NCBI GenBank assembly: GCA_902795835.1
Contig: CADBNA010000162.1
Location: 1 to 5,355, forward strand
Direction: 5' to 3'
DNA length: 5,355 nt
Source: an uncultured Lachnospiraceae bacterium
GTDB taxonomy: Bacteria; Bacillota_A; Clostridia; Lachnospirales; Lachnospiraceae
This document shows positions 1 to 5,355 of this stretch, one piece after another. Made by a program: the position numbers and the translations under genes. Positions within the stretch are counted from its first letter, which is position 1, and each line of letters opens with the position of its first letter. The notes under the pieces were generated by a model. The model did no database searches and had not been told where the DNA came from. It was given only the letters and a program-made list of their open reading frames with translations.

Positions 1-1
1 C

Positions 2-244
2 ACAGACAAAATGAAAGGTCTGACCTTCGTAGTGACAGGGAGCCTGAATCATTTTGAAAACAGAAATGCGCTCAAGGCGCAGATTGAGCTGAAGGGAGGC
101 AAAGTGGCCGGCAGTGTCAGCGCCAGGACGGATTTCCTGATCAACAATGACGCACAGTCCGGTTCCTCCAAAAACAGAAAGGCCAGGGAGCTGGGTATAC
201 CCATCCTCACGGAGGAGGAGTTTCTGGAACGGTTCGGCGGGTGA
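2..244 (+). CDS. ligA: NAD-dependent DNA ligase LigA, C-terminal BRCT domain (5' end outside window)
   Basis: Eighty codons run in frame from base 2 to a TGA at 242-244. They form a BRCT domain: the opening strand and turn TFVVTGSL, the glycine turn GGKVAGSVS, the strand TDFLI, then KARELGIPILTEEEF as the last strand and helix. This arrangement is typical of the very C-terminus of bacterial LigA, which seals nicks in replication and repair using NAD+; the BRCT domain contributes to DNA binding. The stretch INNDAQSGSSKN before the last helix resembles LigA tails I associate with Clostridia. The ATG at base 11 has no ribosome binding site in the ten bases before it, and the frame is open to the window edge, so I read it as an internal methionine. 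The adenylation, OB-fold, zinc-finger and HhH domains would lie upstream. A stand-alone BRCT protein is possible but less likely. Confidence 0.85.
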   Translation, partial: TDKMKGLTFVVTGSLNHFENRNALKAQIELKGGKVAGSVSARTDFLINNDAQSGSSKNRKARELGIPILTEEEFLERFGG

Positions 245-270
245 ATATATCCTCCGGGGACCAGACTGCT

Positions 271-297
271 CAGGGACGCCCACCATTGACGCCCCTG
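271..297. repeat. Imperfect inverted repeat after ligA
   Basis: Bases 271-278 (CAGGGACG) pair with 290-297 (CGCCCCTG), giving a stem of seven pairs with one A-C mismatch and an 11-base loop. It starts 27 bases after the ligA stop, where a terminator would be expected, but no T-run follows, so a classical rho-independent terminator is not supported. The right arm includes the end of the metA -35 box. It could be a weak terminator, an operator, or chance. Confidence 0.3.
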
Positions 298-315
298 CCG
301 GAAATGATGTAGAAT
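286..315 (+). promoter_or_regulatory. Sigma-A promoter of metA-rlmD
   Basis: TTGACG at 286-291 (five of six matches to the -35 consensus) and TAGAAT at 310-315 (five of six to the -10) are separated by 18 bases. Transcription would start near 322, giving a leader of about 65 bases before the metA start at 387. This leader is too short for a SAM riboswitch or T-box, and none is visible. Confidence 0.6.
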
Positions 316-322
316 AGCGATT

Positions 323-354
323 AAATCCGGATTTGAAAAAAGATTTCCCGGATT
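323..354. repeat. Palindrome and spaced repeat in the metA leader
   Basis: A perfect 12-base palindrome, AAATCCGGATTT, lies at 323-334, right at the predicted transcription start. CCGGATT in it (327-333) recurs at 348-354, exactly 21 bases away or two helical turns. In RNA, 324-330 can also pair with 348-354 (seven pairs). Such symmetry fits an operator for a dimeric repressor or a small leader hairpin. No regulator can be named. Confidence 0.35.
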
Positions 355-369
355 GTTTTCACCGGGCTG

Positions 370-378
370 AAAGGAGAG
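370..378 (+). promoter_or_regulatory. Ribosome binding site of metA (decides the start)
   Basis: AAAGGAGAG at 370-378 lies eight bases before the ATG at 387. The frame is open back to a TTG at 333, but that codon has no Shine-Dalgarno site at the right distance and sits only about 11 bases after the predicted transcription start. The 387 start also gives the family's usual N-terminus, MPIKV. Confidence 0.85.
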
Positions 379-386
379 CGGACGGC

Positions 387-1376
387 ATGCCGATCAAGGT
401 GCAGAGCGGACTTCCGGTCAGGAAGATCCTTCAGGATGAGAATATTTTTGTGATGGACGAGAGCAGGGCAATGCATCAGGACATGCGCCCCCTGGAAATC
501 CTGATTCTGAACCTCATGCCGCTGAAGGAGGACACGGAGCTGCAGCTTCTGCGTCTGCTGTCGAATTCTCCGCTGCAGGTGGATATTACTTTTATGATGG
601 TCTCCAGCCATCATGTGAAGAATGCCTCCGTGAGCCACCTGAATAAATTTTACCAGTCGTTCCGGGATGTGCGGAACAGAAGGTTTGACGGCATGATCAT
701 CACCGGTGCCCCGGTTGAAATGCTGGAATTCGAGGAGGTTGATTATTGGAGCGAACTCAAAGAGATCTTTGACTGGACGGAATCCCATGTGACATCGACG
801 ATGTTTCAGTGCTGGGGCGCGCAGGCGGCCATGTACCATTTCTACGGAATCCGCAAGCACATCCTGGATAAAAAAATCTCCGGGCTGTACTGGCACCGTG
901 TAAACAACCGCAATATTCCCCTTGTCAGAGGCTTTGACGACGCATTCTGGTGTCCGCATTCCCGGCATACGGAGGTAAATCTGGAAGAGATCCGGCAGTG
1001 TGAGGCGATCACAATCCTCGCCGAATCGGAGGAAGCCGGGTTCCTGATGGGAATGGCCGACGGGGGCCGCCGCATCTTCATCCAGGGACATCCGGAATAC
1101 GACCGGATGACGCTGGACAAAGAGTACAGGCGGGATACAGAGAAGGGAATGGATAACATTATTCTCCCAAAGAATTACTATCCCGGGGATGACCCGGCCA
1201 GGAAGCCGCTTCTGACCTGGCGGGCCATGTCCCAGAATCTGTATTTCAATTTCCTGAACTTCTATGTCTACCAGGTGACCCCGTACGATCTGTACGGCAC
1301 ACCGGATTTCGACAGTATCCGGAAACAGCTGAAAGAGCTCTCCGAAAAAACCGGGAAGGGAAAAGATGATGAATAA
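387..1376 (+). CDS. metA: Homoserine O-acetyltransferase, MetA type
   Basis: This cytosolic enzyme of 329 residues acylates the hydroxyl of L-homoserine, the committed step of methionine synthesis. It is a class I glutamine amidotransferase-like fold using a cysteine acyl-enzyme. The known MetA residues all sit at the family's standard numbers: Cys142 (in MFQCWGAQAA) as nucleophile, His235 and Glu237 (in QGHPEYD), plus Lys163, Ser192 and Arg249 in substrate contacts. Residue 111, the known acyl-CoA selectivity position, is Glu (ITGAPVEM). Glu is the acetyl-CoA type seen in Bacillus cereus; E. coli, which uses succinyl-CoA, has Gly. I therefore infer O-acetylhomoserine as product. E. coli MetA has 309 residues; the extra length here is mainly a charged C-terminal tail. 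The gene has its own promoter and overlaps the following rRNA methyltransferase gene by 11 bases. The family assignment is very secure; acetyl specificity is a strong inference. Confidence 0.96.
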   Translation: MPIKVQSGLPVRKILQDENIFVMDESRAMHQDMRPLEILILNLMPLKEDTELQLLRLLSNSPLQVDITFMMVSSHHVKNASVSHLNKFYQSFRDVRNRRFDGMIITGAPVEMLEFEEVDYWSELKEIFDWTESHVTSTMFQCWGAQAAMYHFYGIRKHILDKKISGLYWHRVNNRNIPLVRGFDDAFWCPHSRHTEVNLEEIRQCEAITILAESEEAGFLMGMADGGRRIFIQGHPEYDRMTLDKEYRRDTEKGMDNIILPKNYYPGDDPARKPLLTWRAMSQNLYFNFLNFYVYQVTPYDLYGTPDFDSIRKQLKELSEKTGKGKDDE

Positions 1377-2613
1377 AACTCTTATCTGTCCGCACAGCGG
1401 CAGATGCGGCGGCTGCACACTGCAGGGGGTTCCTTACAGCGAGCAGCTCTCCCGCAAGGAGGAGAATGTACGTCGTCTGCTGAGGGACATCTGCCCGGTC
1501 AGGCCGGCTGCCGGAATGGAGAATCCTCTCAACTACAGGAACAAGGTACATGCCGTCTTTTCACGCCGGAAAGACGGCAGAATTGTATCCGGGATTTATG
1601 AGCAGGGGACGCACCGCGTGATTCCGGTTGATTCCTGCATGATAGAGGACCGGCAGGCTGATGAGATCATCGGAACCATACGCCGTCTGGCTGCCTCCTT
1701 CCGCATACCGGTTTATGATGAGGACAGGCAGACTGGTTTTCTGCGTCACGTCCTGATCCGCACGGGTCACGCTACGGGGCAGATTCTGGTTGTGCTGGTA
1801 GGCGCGTCCCCTGTGTTCCCCTCCGGGCGGAACTTCGTCCGCGCCCTGACAGAGGCGCACCCCGGAATCACCTCGGTTGTTCTGAATGTCAATGACAGAA
1901 AGACAAGCATGGTTCTGGGAAGGAGAGACATCACGCTGTACGGGAGAGGCTGGATCGAGGATATCCTGTGTGGTCTGTGGTTCCGGATCTCTCCGCAGTC
2001 CTTTTATCAGGTCAATTCTCTGCAGACGGAGAAGCTGTACCGGAAGGCAGCTGAGCTGGCAGGCCTGATCCGCCCGGAGAATCGGCCTGCGAAAACGGAG
2101 ACGCGCCCCGGACAGAATCCCGGCGCCCGCATACGGAGAAATCATCAGCTGCAGATTCTGGACGCTTACTGCGGGATCGGGACGATCGGCATCTATGCCG
2201 CTGCTGCCTGTCCGTCCGCGCAGGTCACGGGAGTCGAACTGAACCGGGCGGCCGTGCGGGATGCAATCGCCAATGCAAAAAGAAACCACATAGAAAATGT
2301 CCGGTTTGCCGCTGAGGACGCAGAGAAATGGATGGTACGGAGGGCAGCTGCCGGGGAACCCTGTGATATCCTCTTTATGGATCCGCCCAGAACGGGCAGT
2401 ACGGAGACTTTTATCCGCGCAGCTGCGCGTCTGGCACCGGAGAGGATCGTATACATCTCGTGCAATCCGGAGACACTGGCAAGGGACCTGCGCGGTTTTC
2501 GAAGGTTTGGATATACGGCCGGGGAAGCATGGCCATATGACCTTTTTCCGTTTACCGGGCACGTGGAGACGGTTGTAATGCTGGAAAAGCCCGCCGCCCG
2601 TCCCTTGCCCTGA
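1366..2613 (+). CDS. rlmD: 23S rRNA (uracil-5)-methyltransferase, RlmD/RlmCD (RumA) family
   Basis: This 415-residue SAM-dependent enzyme converts a uridine in 23S rRNA to 5-methyluridine (U1939 in E. coli RlmD; RlmCD of Gram-positives also does U747). Cys8, Cys14, Cys17 and Cys91 reproduce the 4Fe-4S ligand spacing of E. coli RumA (81, 87, 90, 162). SISPQSFYQVN-like residues 208-217 lead into the Rossmann domain, with SAM motif DAYCGIGTIG at 266-275. MDPPRTG (338-344) follows, then the nucleophile Cys366 in ISCNPETLARDL, and Glu401 in GHVETVV at the general-base spacing of 35 residues. The N-terminal TRAM RNA-binding domain is absent: the Fe-S cysteines start at residue 8. An Arg/Pro-rich insertion of about 25 residues (237-261) precedes the SAM domain. 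Starts at 1366 and 1369 are both possible behind GGGAAGGG (1353-1360). The metA overlap implies translational coupling. Which uridine it modifies cannot be told, so the symbol is provisional. Confidence 0.92.
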   Translation: MMNKTLICPHSGRCGGCTLQGVPYSEQLSRKEENVRRLLRDICPVRPAAGMENPLNYRNKVHAVFSRRKDGRIVSGIYEQGTHRVIPVDSCMIEDRQADEIIGTIRRLAASFRIPVYDEDRQTGFLRHVLIRTGHATGQILVVLVGASPVFPSGRNFVRALTEAHPGITSVVLNVNDRKTSMVLGRRDITLYGRGWIEDILCGLWFRISPQSFYQVNSLQTEKLYRKAAELAGLIRPENRPAKTETRPGQNPGARIRRNHQLQILDAYCGIGTIGIYAAAACPSAQVTGVELNRAAVRDAIANAKRNHIENVRFAAEDAEKWMVRRAAAGEPCDILFMDPPRTGSTETFIRAAARLAPERIVYISCNPETLARDLRGFRRFGYTAGEAWPYDLFPFTGHVETVVMLEKPAARPLP

Positions 2614-2623
2614 CGGAGCCTCA

Positions 2624-2637
2624 CCGGACAGATCCGG
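2624..2637. repeat. Small inverted repeat after rlmD
   Basis: CCGGA (2624-2628) and TCCGG (2633-2637) form a five-pair stem around a CAGA loop, eleven bases after the rlmD stop. The position suits transcript termination, but there is no T-run behind it and the stem is short. It may only stabilise the 3' end of the metA-rlmD message. Confidence 0.25.
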
Positions 2638-2654
2638 AATTATCCAATGACGAT

Positions 2655-2683
2655 TTGTACAATCTCTCTGACCGTGGTATAAT
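2655..2683 (+). promoter_or_regulatory. Extended -10 sigma-A promoter of the lactonase gene
   Basis: TTGTAC at 2655-2660 and a perfect TATAAT at 2678-2683 are 17 bases apart. TGG at 2675-2677 supplies the extended -10 element. Transcription should start near 2690, giving a leader of about 60 bases. The -35 lies inside the small palindrome TTGTACAA (2655-2662). This promoter makes the lactonase gene independent of metA-rlmD. Confidence 0.8.
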
Positions 2684-2735
2684 ATTGTGTACGTATTGTT
2701 TTGAAAATGCCTCTGCGGCGCAAATGTGAACAGAC

Positions 2736-2740
2736 AGGAG
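2736..2740 (+). promoter_or_regulatory. Ribosome binding site of the lactonase gene (decides the start)
   Basis: AGGAG at 2736-2740 is eight bases before the ATG at 2749. The frame is open back to a TTG at 2701, but that codon is only about ten bases past the predicted transcription start and has no Shine-Dalgarno site. The extra residues would also precede the family's usual N-terminal YVGTYT strand. Confidence 0.85.
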
Positions 2741-2748
2741 AAGATGCT

Positions 2749-3801
2749 ATGGGTAAGAAATGTGTCGCCTATGTTGGCACATATACGCGAGGGAGCGGCC
2801 AGGGTATTTATATCTACGATGTGAATGTGGAAGAAGGCACCATGAAGAAGCGGAAAAGCGTTCCGGTCCGGAACTCTGCCTACCTGTGTCTCTCCGCCAA
2901 CGGGAAATATCTGTACTCTGTTGTGGATGACGGCGTTGTCGGCTTTGCCATCGGTGCTGACGGGGATCTGACCTATATCAACGAGATTGATATCGACGGC
3001 ATGCGTCCCTGCTTTATCTGCCCCGACCGGTCCGGGAAATACCTGTTTGCCGGCGGCTATTATGACGGCAAGGTAACCGTCATACGAACCCTGGAGGACG
3101 GGACGATGGACTGTCTGCTGGACGGCGTTTACCACAAGGGTACCGGCAGCGTGGCGGAGCGTAATTTCCGTCCGCATGTGAACTGCGTGAAGATGTCGCC
3201 GCACGACAAATACCTCTGTGCAGTGGACAACGGCATCGACCAGGTCAAGATCTACCAGATTACGGACGAAGGGAAGCTTCGCCTGGCAGAGACCCTTCGC
3301 TGTCCGCGTGAATCCGGCCCGAAGCGGGTGGAGTTCAGCAAAGACGGGCGGTTTCTTTACGTGCTCTGCGAACTGGCCAATGTCGTGGAGGTGTATTCCG
3401 TCAGCCACAATGGCAAGCTGCCGGTCATGGAGAGAATTCAGACGATCAGCACCACATCGGATAATGAGGACAAGCTGCATGACGCGGCCTGCGACACATG
3501 TATAACAGAGGACGGACAGTATTTGTTTACTTCTACGGCCGGTGACAATTCCCTGGCCATGTTTCATGTGGACCAGGAGACGGGTCTCCTCACAAAGGAG
3601 TTTGCCCTGCCGATCAGCGGGGAATACCCGCGGCATATTGAACTGTTCCCCGACGGGAAGCACATTGCCTGCGTCAATTACGAGTCTCAGCTGATTACGA
3701 CATTCGCGATCAATTATGAGAAAAAACTGATTTTGCAGAAGGGACGCCCGAAAAAAGTGGATACGCCGAACTGTCTGCTGTTTAGGATGCTGGAAGACTG
3801 A
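2749..3801 (+). CDS. Lactonase family beta-propeller protein, 6-phosphogluconolactonase-like
   Basis: This 350-residue protein belongs to the lactonase family of seven-bladed beta-propellers that includes E. coli Pgl (YbhE), which hydrolyses 6-phosphogluconolactone in the pentose phosphate pathway. It opens with the family signature YVGTYTRG (8-15). Blade repeats follow: NGKYLYSV (51-58), RPCFICPDRSGKYLF (86-100), RPHVNCVKMSPHDKYL (141-156), GPKRVEFSKDGRFLYVL (190-206), ITEDGQYLF (252-260) and YPRHIELFPDGKHIACVN (293-310). Length is normal and there is no signal peptide or membrane segment, so it is cytosolic. Thirteen cysteines is a high number. It has its own promoter, and no zwf or gnd gene is adjacent, so context does not confirm the pentose phosphate role. 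Family members also act on, or are annotated for, other sugar lactones, so I leave the symbol blank. The family call is secure; the substrate is inferred. Confidence 0.88.
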   Translation: MGKKCVAYVGTYTRGSGQGIYIYDVNVEEGTMKKRKSVPVRNSAYLCLSANGKYLYSVVDDGVVGFAIGADGDLTYINEIDIDGMRPCFICPDRSGKYLFAGGYYDGKVTVIRTLEDGTMDCLLDGVYHKGTGSVAERNFRPHVNCVKMSPHDKYLCAVDNGIDQVKIYQITDEGKLRLAETLRCPRESGPKRVEFSKDGRFLYVLCELANVVEVYSVSHNGKLPVMERIQTISTTSDNEDKLHDAACDTCITEDGQYLFTSTAGDNSLAMFHVDQETGLLTKEFALPISGEYPRHIELFPDGKHIACVNYESQLITTFAINYEKKLILQKGRPKKVDTPNCLLFRMLED

Positions 3802-3878
3802 ACGGCTCACAGCGCCAGACCGCTCTGTTGTGCAGAATGCCGGATGATCTGACAGGAGAAAATTACTTTTTCATGACA

Positions 3879-3907
3879 GTGACACAGCCGTCAAACCGTG
3901 TTATAAT
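3879..3907 (+). promoter_or_regulatory. Extended -10 sigma-A promoter of nifJ
   Basis: GTGACA at 3879-3884 (five of six to the -35 consensus) and a perfect TATAAT at 3902-3907 are 17 bases apart, with TGT at 3899-3901 as the extended -10. Transcription should start near 3914, leaving a leader of about 59 bases. GTTAC occurs twice in the leader (3936-3940 and 3946-3950), ten bases or one helical turn apart. No recognisable Rex-type redox operator was seen. Confidence 0.8.
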
Positions 3908-3954
3908 CATCTGGTATGCAAATATGTGTATCAACGTTACGTATAGTTACTGAT

Positions 3955-5355
<1,401 letters not shown>

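Noticed and set aside
245..386. SAM riboswitch or T-box upstream of metA
   Set aside because: Only 142 bases are available and the predicted leader is about 65 bases. No multi-helix core, T-box sequence or intrinsic terminator is visible.
321..1418. A 365-codon open frame on the - strand opposite metA
   Set aside because: It covers metA almost exactly and has no recognisable motif, while metA's catalytic residues are complete.
1561..3810. A 749-codon open frame on the - strand across rlmD and the lactonase gene
   Set aside because: It is antisense to two genes with clear family motifs, spans their intergenic gap, and its translation shows no domain I recognise. It follows from third-position GC bias, which removes stops on the opposite strand.
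3802..3878. Rho-independent terminator after the lactonase gene
   Set aside because: The best hairpin (3809-3814 with 3821-3828) has six pairs and a two-base bulge, and no T-run follows. The later TTTTT at about 3867-3871 has only an A/T stem before it.

Overview
The window reads as a housekeeping stretch of an anaerobic Firmicute, most likely a clostridial gut-type organism (Lachnospiraceae-like). This is inferred from four things: pyruvate:ferredoxin oxidoreductase, a clostridial-style LigA BRCT tail, a MetA-type acetyltransferase, and strong Shine-Dalgarno sites with Gram-positive sigma-A promoters, all at moderately high GC. All recognisable genes lie on the + strand. No stretch over 300 bases lacks a gene, and I see no RNA gene, CRISPR array, insertion sequence or phage gene.

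Layout: (1) bases 2-244 hold the 3' end of ligA (C-terminal BRCT domain). (2) A 142-base gap carries an imperfect hairpin, a sigma-A promoter and a short leader. (3) metA (387-1376) makes O-acylhomoserine for methionine synthesis; its specificity residue predicts acetyl-CoA as donor. (4) A 23S rRNA uracil-5 methyltransferase of the RlmD/RlmCD family (1366-2613) overlaps the end of metA by 11 bases, so the two form one translationally coupled unit. (5) After a 135-base gap with a near-consensus extended -10 promoter comes a cytosolic beta-propeller lactonase (2749-3801), like 6-phosphogluconolactonase. (6) After a 171-base gap with a second extended -10 promoter and an ideal ribosome binding site comes nifJ (3973 onward), cut by the window end after 461 of roughly 1,170-1,200 residues.

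Functionally these are core-metabolism genes: DNA joining, methionine supply, SAM-dependent rRNA methylation, sugar-lactone hydrolysis and pyruvate oxidation to acetyl-CoA. The metA-rlmD pair joins methionine (hence SAM) supply to a SAM consumer, though the link may be only positional. The other genes have their own promoters and look independently expressed.

I found no convincing undescribed system. The strongest anomaly is an abrupt change in codon usage inside nifJ near base 4963: third-position GC goes from roughly 58-67% to roughly 88% with the reading frame intact. It falls in a strongly conserved motif and suggests either homologous recombination or a chimeric assembly joining two organisms' nifJ genes.
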